64,000 nt of DNA from Neosynechococcus sphagnicola sy1 (GCF_000775285.1 NZ_JJML01000029.1:1-64000), one strand, 5' to 3'; counted from the stretch's first letter, positions 1 to 9,506 are shown. Numbers and translations are program-made. Notes: generated by a model from the letters alone, not told the origin.

Positions 1-154
1 AACTGAATATTTGAAGTGATAATGACAACGATGACTGTATTGATACGGCTTTGAGTAAAGGTATCATCTTGAACGACTAAAACGGGACGCGGTATCCAGG
101 CTCTGAACCTACTGGATCAGGTAAATTCGCCCACCAAATTTCCCCCCGATACAT
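1..154 (-). pseudogene. MazF/PemK-type toxin, partial and frame-shifted
   Basis: The ATG at 154 overlaps the antitoxin TAA by one base (TAATG), the translational coupling usual for toxin-antitoxin pairs. The first residues, MYRGEIWWANLPDPVGSEPG, match the start of MazF/PemK mRNA interferases, which cleave RNA as homodimers. The frame then meets TAG at 79-77. Restoring one base near 88-91 (CGCGT to CGCCGT) continues the protein as RRPVLVVQDD followed by TQSRINTVIVV, the normal MazF core, up to the window edge. So the sequence shows a one-base loss. It could be a real inactivating mutation or a read error, since many genes in this window carry similar breaks. The 3' end lies outside the window. 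Family assignment is firm; activity is unknown. Confidence 0.75.
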
Positions 155-390
155 TACCAATCCTCACGTGGGAGAGACATATATTGCATCTTTGCTATCG
201 TAGGATCTAGTTCAGAAGACTCTTGGGAGTAAACTTGGTTCAGCTTGTGCAAGATTTGATTACGGTTGTACTTTTTCAAATATGCTTGCAACGCTTTCGT
301 GTAAAGCTCGCTGCGTGACAATCCCAACTGTTGGGCCAGTGCTTCCGCCTCATCAAAAACTGAATCTGGAAGGGAAATTGCAGTTTTCAT
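154..390 (-). CDS. MazE-like ribbon-helix-helix antitoxin
   Basis: This 78-residue protein has an N-terminal ribbon-helix-helix pattern: a strand (MKTAISLPDSVFDEAEAL) followed by two helices containing GLSRSELYTKALQAYL, as in MazE/CopG-type antitoxins. The C-terminal half, rich in acidic and polar residues, ends in SLPREDW and would be the flexible toxin-binding tail. It sits directly upstream of and overlaps the MazF-like toxin. By family knowledge it should bind the toxin and autorepress the operon. About 120 bases upstream lies the first attC-like hairpin, so the pair may be a cassette. If the toxin is truly broken, this would be an orphan antitoxin. Confidence 0.8.
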   Translation of the reverse strand: MKTAISLPDSVFDEAEALAQQLGLSRSELYTKALQAYLKKYNRNQILHKLNQVYSQESSELDPTIAKMQYMSLPREDW

Positions 391-510
391 AGCGATCTTA
401 ACTGAAATTCCTACTCTTCAGTCATACCTTGGTTATACCAAAACTGCAAGAACCAGCGCAGGTAAATACCAGCAGATAGCCTTTCTGTACCCCCCAGCCC
501 AAAATCGAAG

Positions 511-604
511 CCAGCTAACGGCAAAACGCAGCGGCGGCAGAAAACCTTAAACTCAGCACCAGCGGCTTTCGTCCGTCCGCTGCCGTGAAGTGTTAGGTTG
601 CTGG
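511..604 (-). repeat. attC-like hairpin, site 1
   Basis: This is an imperfect inverted repeat of about 94 bases. CTAAC (515-519) pairs with GTTAG (592-596), and CCAGC outside it pairs with GCTGG. Inside, GCAGCGG (528-534) pairs with CCGCTGC (577-583) and CGG (535-537) with CCG (573-575), leaving T576 unpaired. Read on the minus strand the outer box is ACCTAAC (fits the integron R'' consensus RYYYAAC), and the far box is GTTAGCT (one mismatch to GTTRRRY). The hairpin begins about 28 bases after the stop of the pentapeptide gene. The block AGCTAACGGC-N6-CAGCGGCGG recurs exactly at site 2. No integrase gene is in the window. Confidence 0.55.
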
Positions 605-626
605 CAAGGACTAGAGAAATATCTAA

Positions 627-1931
627 TTATCCATTGGTCTGTACCCAACCTTTTATAACAGCTTTCCCCACCTTCAAATATTTATTTTCCAGCAAAAATT
701 CATCAATAGCGGCTTCGCCCCCCTCCTTTAATGCAGCAACAACCCGTTGCTTTAAAGTAGGTGGAATAGCAGAGTTTACATAAGCCATCTGTTGATCTTC
801 AGTTGCTTGAGGATTAGTTGATTCTAACTGCTTAAGAAGAGCCTGAATTTCTTGAGCAGCCTCAGCAAGGGACTGTTTAGATTCTGAAGCATAAATGTGC
901 TGAACGTTTTGCTGCTTACCACCAGCTTGAACTGTATCAGCGAAATTCCCGAAATTAGAACCACGCATATCATACTTGGGCGATTGATTTTCTGCCATCG
1001 TTTGAATAACTCCTAATAAATTCGTATTGTTTTGGCGCTCAATCTGTACTTGCTGCCGATAAAAATTCAATTGCTCATCTTGAAAAGCTATTCTTTCTTG
1101 AATAATCGCTAGTTTCTCTTTGTACAGACTATCGTGTTGGTTTTCAAGAACTGCTTTGTCAATTGAAGAAGAAACTTCTAATCGAATGATAAACGCATCA
1201 CCTGATTTCTTTTCAATTGCTTGTACAGAGAGGTTTTCTTCACCATACTGCGCCCTCAGTTCTTGGAAGGATTGAAAAAATGCTTTCCAATCAACTCCAT
1301 CTATAAAGATGAGATCAACTGTTTCTAATGCCTTCTGAAAAAGTGCAACAAATTCACCCGGAGCGAAGTTTCTACTCTCATCTCGGGGACGACGCTCTAA
1401 AAAAATCTCTGTTCCGCTTGCCCAGTCCTCTTCATGCTTCAAGAAAACATAATCGCAAACTACACCCTCAAGCGTAGTGCTGCTGTTAATATTCCAGTCT
1501 TGGATACATGCTCCTGTAAGATTGGCTCCTGTAAAATTTGTACCTAAAGCTTGTGTTGTGTGAAGTATAGCTCCCCTTAAATCAGCATGAACGAACTGCG
1601 CTCCATTTAAGTTTGCACCAGTAAGATCCGAGCCACAGAGCCTTGCTTGAACTAAACTTGCTCCACCAAGAGATGCACCAACTAAAAGAGCTTTACTTAA
1701 ATCAGCATTGTGGAAATTAGCAAGCTCGAGATCTGCATCAATTAATCCTGCTTCACGAAGATCCGAATCACTAAAATCAGCCGCAATGAAGTTCGCCCCG
1801 CTCAGTTCAATTCCTTGTAAATCTGCATTACTAAAGTCAGGTTTTTCTTGTATTTTTAGATTATCGTATATCCAATCGTTCCAGTGATCAGATCCGTTTC
1901 CCAGTTGAGCTAGATGCAGTTCATTAGCCAT
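627..1931 (-). CDS. Pentapeptide-repeat protein with coiled coil and conserved C-terminal tail
   Basis: This is a 434-residue cytoplasmic protein with no signal peptide. Residues about 32-145 are a run of A(D/N)LXX-type pentapeptide repeats, predicted to form a right-handed quadrilateral beta helix. Residues about 150-245 form a mixed globular part. About 250-310 is a charged helical coiled coil (EKLAIIQERIAFQDEQ). The tail from about 318 (KYDMRGSNFGNFADTVQAGG) to the C-terminus is helical; I recall tails of this kind on other cyanobacterial pentapeptide and signalling NTPase proteins, but cannot check that here. The function is unknown; the repeats are a scaffold rather than an enzyme. The gene lies alone between two attC-like hairpins, in the same orientation as the neighbouring toxin-antitoxin pair, which suggests a mobile cassette. 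Confidence 0.85.
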   Translation of the reverse strand: MANELHLAQLGNGSDHWNDWIYDNLKIQEKPDFSNADLQGIELSGANFIAADFSDSDLREAGLIDADLELANFHNADLSKALLVGASLGGASLVQARLCGSDLTGANLNGAQFVHADLRGAILHTTQALGTNFTGANLTGACIQDWNINSSTTLEGVVCDYVFLKHEEDWASGTEIFLERRPRDESRNFAPGEFVALFQKALETVDLIFIDGVDWKAFFQSFQELRAQYGEENLSVQAIEKKSGDAFIIRLEVSSSIDKAVLENQHDSLYKEKLAIIQERIAFQDEQLNFYRQQVQIERQNNTNLLGVIQTMAENQSPKYDMRGSNFGNFADTVQAGGKQQNVQHIYASESKQSLAEAAQEIQALLKQLESTNPQATEDQQMAYVNSAIPPTLKQRVVAALKEGGEAAIDEFLLENKYLKVGKAVIKGWVQTNG

Positions 1932-2070
1932 CTTTGATCCTTTCCAACCTACCCAATGGCTACTTCACCAATAAAGTTTTATCCAAAAATTTTCAAATCG
2001 TCCAGTGGTTAGCTAACCCGATGGTCAAATCGGCAATCTCCAGGTCTTGTCTTTGCCGACAACTTAAGCA

Positions 2071-2156
2071 AGCTAACGGCTGAATTCAGCGGCGGTAACA
2101 ATACTCTGCATCCCCGAAAGGATCTCCATACCATCTGCTGAAATGATTGGTTATGC
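2071..2156 (-). repeat. attC-like hairpin, site 2
   Basis: This is a second imperfect hairpin of the same design as the one at 511-604. TAAC (2074-2077) pairs with GTTA (2150-2153). TTCAGC (2085-2090) pairs with GCTGAA (2137-2142), extended by G-T and G-C pairs, then GGT (2094-2096) with ACC (2130-2132). The 3' arm again carries one base more than the 5' arm at the same place. AGCTAACGGC and CAGCGGCGG are identical to site 1, while the six bases between and the terminal loop differ. This conserved-box, variable-loop pattern is typical of attC sites. The right-hand outer box (GCATAAC on the minus strand) fits the RYYYAAC consensus less well. Confidence 0.5.
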
Positions 2157-2242
2157 GTACTGTGAGTTCAATCTATATCGAGATCGCCCTTTGACGATTT
2201 CAACCCGTAATGGCTACAAATTTCTACCACGAGCGATCGCCC

Positions 2243-2662
2243 TCATCCCATCTCTCCCAACGGCTCAACTCCCACAAACACTGCCATTGTACCCAACCGT
2301 TCGCTGAACACAGAAAATGTTTCGGGACGTTTAACGTCGGTGCAAACCCTTAAAAAACTACACCGTTGTTTGGGGGCGATCGCACACCCATCATTACCCT
2401 TCAAACCACGGTTCGGAAAGCCAGGGCTTGAAGGCGATCTCACCCAGACATGTTTTGGGACGCTGAACACTCACCAATACCGTAGAGGATTGCTTCGCAG
2501 TGCTGCCGGAGCGTATGCCTGGGTGCGGAAATCGCTGCATCTCATCCCAGTGCCGATAGGTGGGGCTGTAGTTGTCGAAATCATCCGATCGCAGCACTGA
2601 GAGAACCCAACAGCAATTAGCCATAGGAATGACCGCTCCTCAAATATGGTTGGATAGTGCAT
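2243..2662 (-). pseudogene. Possible broken hypothetical gene
   Basis: On the minus strand a strong Shine-Dalgarno sequence (GGAGGAGG) lies six bases before an ATG at 2662 (MHYPTIFEERSFLWLIAVG). The frame ends at 2471, but overlapping minus frames stay open to 2394 and then 2243. The segment DDFDNYSPTYRHWDEMQRF in the second frame looks protein-like. Two frame changes would be needed to join them. I do not recognise a family. It could be a decayed gene, a gene with read errors as seen elsewhere in the window, or chance open frames. It lies just upstream of attC-like site 2 and would be the next cassette in such an array. Confidence 0.25.
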
Positions 2663-2701
2663 AGGTTTCCTCCTCCGTTCTGAAGCAACTCACTGAATCT
2701 C

Positions 2702-4174
2702 ATGGAAAGTCCGCCCTCCTCAACTACTCCGATGTCCGCCCCTGAATCCGCCACCGCTCGTCACTGGTGGGCTTTAATCAGCATTAGCTTGGGCTTCCTG
2801 ATGTATGGGCTGGACACCATGATTGTCAACATTGCCCTGCCGACTTTAGCAAAGGAATTTGATGCTCAGTTTGCTGTTCTGCAATGGGTAATTGTTAGCT
2901 ATTTGCTGGTGATTACAGCCCTGACTCTGAGTGTTGCTCGACTCGGAGATATGTTTGGTAAACGGGGTCTATTTTTGAGTGGGATGGTGCTGTTTACCCT
3001 GAGTTCGCTGCTGTGTGGCTTAGCCCCCTCCGTTGAATGGTTGATTGGTTTCCGGGTACTGGAGGGACTTGGTGCTGTGCTGATGGCAGCCCTTGGCTTC
3101 GCCATTGTTGCGGAGGTGTTTCCCAGTTCTCAACGGGGACAGGCAATTGGGATCGCCGCCGCAATTCTCTCGGTTGGTTCGGTTATGGGGCCAACCATTG
3201 GAGGATTGCTACTAAAATGGGGAGACTGGCGTAGTATTTTTCTGATCAATGTACCCATTGGCATCATTGCCAGTGTGATGATCTATCGGTTGGTTCCGGC
3301 CTCGCGGGTAGACCACACCGTGAAGCAACGCTTTGATGGTTGGGGAGCCTTAGTTTTCACCGTGGTGATGGTGAGTTTTTCTATGGGGATGACAGCAGGT
3401 CAGAAATTGGGTTTTACTCACCCTGCCCCCTTGGTGTTGCTGACGAGTACCGCGATCGCCCTTGGGATTTTTCTCTGGATTGAGCAGCGGATGGTGGCAC
3501 CGATGCTCGATCTATCTCTGTTTCGGCGGCCAGTGCTCAGTCTCAGCCTGTTAGGGGCACTGGTTGTCTACACCGTTGTCATGGGTCGGGTATTGATTTT
3601 CCCGTTTTTTCTGCAACTGGAACTCAAACTGCCCACGGAGCAGGTGGGGTTGTTGATGGTGACTGCGCCCTTGCTCAGTGGCATTATTACTCCCCTCGCG
3701 GGTCGTTTAGCCGATAAGGTTGGCACCCGACCAATGAGCTTGTTGGGTTTGTTGCTGTTGATCGGAGGCTGTTTATTGGTCAGTGGCTTTGATACCCAGC
3801 TCACCTCCCTGCGCTATATGCTGGCAGATGGGGTGCTGGGCATTGGCTTAGGGATGTGGCGAGCCCCGAACAATACTGCCCTCTTAAGTGCGGCTCCGGT
3901 TGAACAATTAGGCATGGCTTCGGGATTAGCAACCCTAGCCATCTTATTGGGGCAAACCATTGGCGTTCCCTTCACCGCGACGCTATTTTTTGCCCTGGCT
4001 CGCAGCCATAGTCACCTATCCGCAGCAGTGAATAGTATGAGTGCGATCCCATCCGCAACCTTTATCTTTAGCCTCCATTGGACATTTGTAGTTATGGCGG
4101 GGCTGTTAGCGATTATGGGAGGGGTAACGACACTGTTTTGGCCACCCCAACGGCCTGCTAAAGTCGGACATTGA
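2702..4174 (+). CDS. MFS exporter, DHA2 (14-helix, EmrB/QacA) type
   Basis: This 490-residue integral inner-membrane protein has about 14 predicted helices. After a short cytoplasmic N-terminus come GLDTMIVNIALPTLAKEF, typical of helix 1 in drug:H+ antiporters, then RLGDMFGKRG (motif A) and SVGSVMGPTIGGLL (antiporter motif C, helix 5). Length and motifs fit proton-driven multidrug or metabolite export; the substrate cannot be read from sequence. Two starts are possible, ATG 2702 or ATG 2732, and neither has a clear ribosome-binding site. No regulator or membrane-fusion partner lies beside it, so it probably works alone. Confidence 0.88.
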   Translation: MESPPSSTTPMSAPESATARHWWALISISLGFLMYGLDTMIVNIALPTLAKEFDAQFAVLQWVIVSYLLVITALTLSVARLGDMFGKRGLFLSGMVLFTLSSLLCGLAPSVEWLIGFRVLEGLGAVLMAALGFAIVAEVFPSSQRGQAIGIAAAILSVGSVMGPTIGGLLLKWGDWRSIFLINVPIGIIASVMIYRLVPASRVDHTVKQRFDGWGALVFTVVMVSFSMGMTAGQKLGFTHPAPLVLLTSTAIALGIFLWIEQRMVAPMLDLSLFRRPVLSLSLLGALVVYTVVMGRVLIFPFFLQLELKLPTEQVGLLMVTAPLLSGIITPLAGRLADKVGTRPMSLLGLLLLIGGCLLVSGFDTQLTSLRYMLADGVLGIGLGMWRAPNNTALLSAAPVEQLGMASGLATLAILLGQTIGVPFTATLFFALARSHSHLSAAVNSMSAIPSATFIFSLHWTFVVMAGLLAIMGGVTTLFWPPQRPAKVGH

Positions 4175-4286
4175 AACAGCCTTGCTGCAAAATCAGGTTC
4201 GGTATGGCAATGCCCCCATGATTAGAATTCAGGAGACAGGAATCAGAATGGATCCCAGGGGAGGGAAAACCGCCATTTATTCTCTC

Positions 4287-4574
4287 CTAGCAATAGAGGC
4301 TAATATCCTCACCCAGTTCATCGGCCAAATAACAGAGCGCCTTGAACCGCAGTTCAACGAGTTGATCGTAAAAAGGATTGAGCTTACACAGGGGCGGGAT
4401 GCGCAAAAGGGTGTGGTTAAAGAGAGTGATGTTGCGTTCAAAGGGACAGCGAGCTGGAATCAATTTGCAAATAAGCCGCGCAACATCGGGGGTATGGATC
4501 TCGGTGGATTCTAACCAGTGGCGCATTGGCTGTAAGGAGTCATAGTGCCAATTAATCACAGATACAGATTTCAT
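4287..4574 (-). CDS. Mo-dependent nitrogenase C-terminal domain protein (small)
   Basis: This 95-residue protein matches the cyanobacterial Mo-nitro_C family. It contains the hallmark order HWLESTEIHTPDVARLICKL, then PARCPFERNI, then RIPPLCKLNPFYDQLVELRF, ending in LCYLADELGEDISLYC. The family name comes from fusion to nitrogenase-associated proteins, but stand-alone copies are common in cyanobacteria that do not fix nitrogen, and the function is unknown. Conserved cysteines (CPFER, PLCKL, C-terminal Cys) could bind metal; that is inference. No nif gene is visible here. A plus-strand open frame over the same bases is a shadow. Confidence 0.85.
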   Translation of the reverse strand: MKSVSVINWHYDSLQPMRHWLESTEIHTPDVARLICKLIPARCPFERNITLFNHTLLRIPPLCKLNPFYDQLVELRFKALCYLADELGEDISLYC

Positions 4575-5221
4575 GGTGAGCGCCTCATCAGGTGGTTGCT
4601 GCCGGAACTATCAGTTATTAGAGGGAAATTTTACGGTGCTCTGAGGTTCAGATTGGAGTGCCTGAAACACAACAAAGGAGAAGGCAATACTTGCAGGAAG
4701 TAAGGAGAAAAATGCCGTAATTGGTAACAAGTTGGTATGCATTGAAAAGTACTGATTCTGAGAAGTGAATAACTAACGTCTCGATGGATTGTAGCTGCCA
4801 AGATCGGAGTTTAATTCCCAGGATTCTATGGTTGAAGAAGCGTTAGTTGGAGATACTTCAATCCTAGGGTCGGAACCGCTGGGATTGGTGAAGGATGGGT
4901 AAAGACTGCCTGAGTCTCTGTAAAGTTATCAATGAATTTTCCCTGAGCCAACCCATGGCAGGATGACTTTCAACCCTGTTTGGCTGCTCCTTGGCGAGAA
5001 TTGAGGAGCCAGGGGGCAGGATCACAAAACTCTTCTGGATTCTTCAGCCAGAATGTACCCGAGATGACGGCAAGTATTTAAGCAGGGGGGATGTAGCTTA
5101 CTTCCCGTCAGGGTGCTCAAAGCTCGAATCCCCAGGCTCAAAGGCGCAACCATTACCCCCTGCCCAGGAGTCTGTCAACTTTAAACTCAGCAAATGGGAT
5201 CGCTGATTCCCTAACTCTGGT
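4575..5221. other. Intergenic, no gene seen
   Basis: About 650 bases lie between the Mo-nitro_C gene (divergent start at 4574) and the metH stop. I see no conserved open frame. A stretch at about 5090-5140 has a T-arm-like run (GCTCGAATCCCC), but no full tRNA cloverleaf can be drawn around it. The part just above 4574 should contain the promoter of the small gene; no clear -10/-35 pair stands out. Confidence 0.5.
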
Positions 5222-8200
5222 CTAGGCACTGAAATACTGGGCGGCGGGATGGTAGGTGACGATTGCTGTGGTGGACTGTTCGGGATACAGTTGCTCACTT
5301 TCATCCATGGTCAGATGAATGCGATCGCACCCCAGTAACTTCAGCAACTGGTGCTGATCCTGTAAGTTAGGGCAGGCTGGATAACCAAAGCTATAGCGAG
5401 ACCCTGGATAACGTTGGGCCAGAATATCGCGGAGACTCTCTGGTTCGCGATCGCCCAACCCTAGCTCACGGCGAATCCGAGCATGAACCCACTCGGCAAG
5501 GGCTTCAGCGACTTGAACCGCTAACCCGTGGAAGTAAAGGTAATCAGTGTATTGGTTGGCCTCAAACAATTCCTTGGCAACATCCGTAGCTACCTGCCCA
5601 ACCGTCACGGCCTGCATCGGCAGGACATCGATCTGCCCCGAGGATTTGGGGGCAAAGAAGTCCGCAATGCATAGACGTTTGAGCGATCGCTGCCGGGGGA
5701 ATTGCCAGTGGGCGATCGGGGTGACGGGATCGACGGGATCGTAGATATCTAAGGCGTTGCCCGCCGCTTGGCAGGGGAAATAGCCATAGATAATCTGGGG
5801 ATGCAGTAGATTTTCAGCCACTACCCGCTGTTGCCACTGCTCCAAAATTGGATAGACTTTCTCAGCGAGAAAGGCATCGTAGTCTTCCCGAGATTGTTCC
5901 CGTGGCTTACGAAACTGCCACTGTCCGGCAATCAGAGCCTGCAAGTCCAAATATCCAAACACCTCCGGCCAGGGGATCTGACTCCCCTCCAAAATCCGCG
6001 TCCCCCAGAAGGGTGGGGTGGGTCGGGGGATGTGAGGATCAACGGCCTCGGAGCGCGTTGTATCCTCTACGGTAGAAGGCAGCGGCAAGGGCTCGGTAGC
6101 GGCTGCCTGGGGAGTTGGTGGGGGGGTGACGGTTGCAGAGTCCATCGGGAGGGGGGCTGGCTGGGCTCCTGCCTGTCCATTTAAAAATCCTTGCCGATCA
6201 TCCCATTGCCCTGCGGCTTTAGCTGGCATCAATTGATCCATAAAGTGCAGATCGGAAAAGGCATCTTTGCCATAGATCACCTGACCGTGATAGGTTTTCT
6301 GGCAATCCTCCTGGACAAACTTGGGGGTGAGAGCGGCTCCACCCAAAATCACGGGGACTGAAATCCCCCGCTGGTTGAAAACTCTCCAAGTTTTCTTGCA
6401 TAAAGGCAGTGGACTTCACCAAGAGGCCGCTCATGGCAATGCAGTCGGCTTGGTGTTGCTCAAAGGCTTCGATGATGTGATCAACGGGTTGCTTGATCCC
6501 GAGGTTAATGACGCGATAGCCATTGTTGGAAAGGATAATATCCACCAGATTTTTGCCAATGTCATGGACATCCCCCTTGACGGTGGCAATGATCAAGGTG
6601 CCTTTGGCGTTATTGCCAGCATCGGCTTTCTCTAGATAGGGTTCTAGAAAGGCAACGGCGGCTTTCATGGTTTCGGCGGATTGCAACACAAACGGTAGCT
6701 GCATCTGTCCCGATCCAAACAGTTCCCCCACCACCTTCATGCCATCTAACAAAAAGGTGTTGATGATCTCCAGGGCGGGATATTGTTCCAGGGCTGCTTT
6801 GAGAGTTACTTCCAGACCGATGCGCTCCCCATCAATGATGTGCTGTTTTAGGCGTTCTTCCAGGGGTAGAAGGGCATCCTGACTGCGATCGCGCTGGGTG
6901 GTCGCCCCCTCAAACAGACGGGTTAATTCTGTCAGGGGGTCATAGATACAGACAGCCCCCTCAAACCGCCGTTGATCAAAAATCAATTGCCGACAGACTT
7001 CCTGATGCTGGGGGTCAATTTTGGCGAGGGGCAAAATCTTATTGGCACTGACAATGGCGCTGTCCATGCCAGCGGCGGTTGCCAGGTGCAGAAACATGGA
7101 ATTTAAGACCACACGGGCCGCTGGGTTTAAGCCAAAGGAAATATTCGAGACCCCCAGCAAGATATGACAACCTGGGAGTTGCGATCGCATTCGCTGGATT
7201 GATTCCAGGGTGGCTTTGCCGTTGCTGCGGTCTTCAGCAATGCCGGTTGAAATTGGCAAGGCCAAGGGGTCAAAAAAGATCTCATGGGCCGGAAGTCCAA
7301 ACTCCAAAGCCGCCCGATAGGCGCGCTGGGCGATCGCAAACTTCTGATCCGCTGTGCGCGCCATGCCTTCTTCATCAATGGTGCCAATCACCACCCCAGC
7401 TCCATAGGTTTTGGCGAGTTGTAGTACCTGATAAAACCGGGGTTCCCCGTCTTCAAAGTTGGTGGAATTCAGCAGGCACTTACCCCCTGCCACCTTGAGT
7501 CCCGCCTCCATTTTTTCCCATTCCGTGGAGTCAAGCATCAACGGCAAGGTGACATTGGTGACCAGGCGGGACACTAACTCGTGCATATCCCGCACCCCAT
7601 CCCGACCCACATAATCCACATTCACATCCAGGATATGGGCACCTTCCTTCACTTGGGCCTTGGCGAGGGCGACCAACCCATCCCAATCTTCGGCATTCAG
7701 CAAGTCGCGGCACTTTTTTGAACCGCTGGCATTCAGGCGTTCCCCGACAATCAAAAAGGAGTTGTCTTGCTCATAGGGTTGGGCACTGTAAATCGAAGCC
7801 GCAGCGGGGACAAATTCGGGATGGCGCTGTTTCGGCGTTAGGGTGGCGGCAATTTCAGCGAACTGTTGAATGTGGGCGGGGCGAGTACCGCAGCAGCCGC
7901 CAATAATCTGCACCCCTAGATCTTCAATAAAGCGCGTCAGGGCAATCCGCATCTCCATGGGGGTGAGTTTGTAGTGGGCGTGACCGCCCACATTCTCTGG
8001 CAGACCAGCATTGGGAATACAGGAAACCACAAAGGGGGAATGCTGGGACAAATAGCGAATGTGTTCCGCCATCAGATCTGGCCCCGTGGCACAGTTTAAG
8101 CCCAGAATCTCAATGGGGAAGGGTTCAAGAATTGCTAAGACCGCATCAATCTCAGAGCCGACTAGCATCGTTCCCTGCTGTTCCATGGTCACGGACACCA

Positions 8201-8774
8201 TCAGGGGGCGGCGATCGCCCCGCCGCTGGAAGACTTCCTCAATGCCATTCAATGCCGCCTTGATTTGCAGAATATCTTGGCAGGTTTCCACAATAAAAAG
8301 GTCAACGCCGCCATCATAGAGACCCTCTGCCTGGGGGATAAAGGCTGCTTTCAGGGTGTCGTAATCAATGTGTCCCAGGGTGGGGAGTTTAGTCCCTGGC
8401 CCCATGGAACCGGCAATAAAGCGGGGTTTCTCAAGGGTGGAGTACTCCTTGGCTACCCGTTTTGCCAGGGTTGCGGCTTTGTAGTTCAGTTCGTAGGCGC
8501 GATCGCCCAAGTTAAACTCATTCAGCACCAGGGTAGAGCCGCCAAAGGTATTAGTTTCAATCACATCTGCCCCGACCTCTAAAAAGCTGCGATGGACTTT
8601 TTCCACCGCCTCTGGTTTCGAGATCACCAGGTATTCCGGACAATCCTCATAGTCTGGCCCCCCGCGGTCTTCCGTGGTCAAGTTCTGGGCATGCAATGAG
8701 GTACCCATGGCCCCATCAAACACCAGAACGGGGCGATCGGGACTGTGCAGGCGATCGAGGAAGGATTGGGACAT
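5222..8774 (-). CDS. metH: Cobalamin-dependent methionine synthase (one frame break)
   Basis: It transfers the methyl group of 5-methyltetrahydrofolate to homocysteine through B12 to make methionine. The order of modules is normal: homocysteine-binding domain (1-about 325) with zinc cysteines in GLNCATGP and [10 protein letters not shown]; pterin-binding domain (about 340-610); B12 cap and Rossmann domain with the DVHDIGKN motif carrying the cobalt-ligating His; then the C-terminal SAM-binding reactivation domain ([14 protein letters not shown]). The reading frame breaks after FMQENLESF. One extra base, plausibly in the C5 run at 6365-6369, shifts the frame; the other frame continues [20 protein letters not shown] to the stop at 5222. 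With the base removed the protein is about 1,180 residues, close to family length. No B12 riboswitch motif is seen upstream. Confidence 0.93.
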
Positions 8775-9092
8775 AGGAGCTTGCCAAAATACAGCAATAA
8801 CTGAACCCAGGGCTGAAACAGAGCTTTGATGATGATCTTTGATCTATTCTGCAAAATTTCGGCGATCGCAGGCCATGAATTTAGTGAGAATTACCTGCCT
8901 GGGGACGATCAACTGACCCCGAACCCACATCAGGGATAAAAACGCCGTGCGGTAACGTGACCACAAGCGCCCTCAATTTCTCATCGAGTTAGTTGGGGGA
9001 AACCCCCCCATATCAGGTCGGGGGCTTTGCCCCTAGTGGGTGCAGTGAATCCCCGCAACAATGGAGACATAGCATTCGCTGGGCTCTTGACC
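8775..9092. other. Intergenic with two GC-rich hairpins (8993-9034)
   Basis: This is the divergent region between metH and the gene starting at 9093. At 8994-9009 TGGGGG-AAA-CCCCCCCA forms a short strong hairpin; at 9020-9034 GGGGGC-TTT-GCCCC forms a second. Neither is followed by a T run, so they are not standard terminators. They could be transcript structures in the leader of the 9093 gene or a dispersed short repeat. Nothing else is recognised. Confidence 0.4.
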
Positions 9093-9482
9093 ATGGAATA
9101 TTTATGCTACTTAGCAAATGCCAGCCTCACTCTAAGAGTTGTTGAATACCTGCACTCAGCTCAGCATCTCCCCGTTAGTTTTATGACCGTGATTCATCAA
9201 ATTGACGGATGGGTTGTGCGGATTAAAATGAGTCATGCTCTGAATCCTCTCCAGGATGGGAACTTCCGAGCTTTTATGGCTGAGTTAGGCATCTCCTACG
9301 AACCCGGAATTCGGCTGCAAATGGCACTCTGGGGTCTAGAAATGGGGCAGTCACCGATTTCAGTGATGCATAACTATCAGGTCGCGGTTGTCTCCCATGG
9401 CAAGCCCGACCGAGATGAAATTGAAGAGTTTCGCCGCCAATTTGTCATGGGACTGGGATATTGCCCAGAGACGCTCGCTTAG
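9093..9482 (+). CDS. Conserved-looking hypothetical protein
   Basis: This is a 129-residue soluble protein starting at ATG 9093 (MEYLCYLANASLTLRVVEYLH). The frame is open upstream to a TTG at 9027, but the ATG gives the more natural N-terminus. The sequence alternates strand and helix, with no signal peptide or membrane helix, and ends with an acidic helix (KPDRDEIEEFRRQFVMGLGY). I do not recognise a family. It converges on yraN with 24 bases between the stops. Confidence 0.55.
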   Translation: MEYLCYLANASLTLRVVEYLHSAQHLPVSFMTVIHQIDGWVVRIKMSHALNPLQDGNFRAFMAELGISYEPGIRLQMALWGLEMGQSPISVMHNYQVAVVSHGKPDRDEIEEFRRQFVMGLGYCPETLA

Positions 9483-9506
9483 ACACAACCCTAATACAGT
9501 TTGCCC

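Noticed and set aside
4182-4514. 110-residue plus-strand frame after the MFS gene
   Set aside because: It is the antisense shadow of the Mo-nitro_C gene on the minus strand, which has clear family motifs.
5080-5150. tRNA-like stretch with GCTCGAATCCCC
   Set aside because: No acceptor, D or anticodon stems can be drawn around the T-arm-like part.
8775-9026. B12 riboswitch upstream of metH
   Set aside because: I could not find the conserved B12-box or the other core elements on the minus strand.
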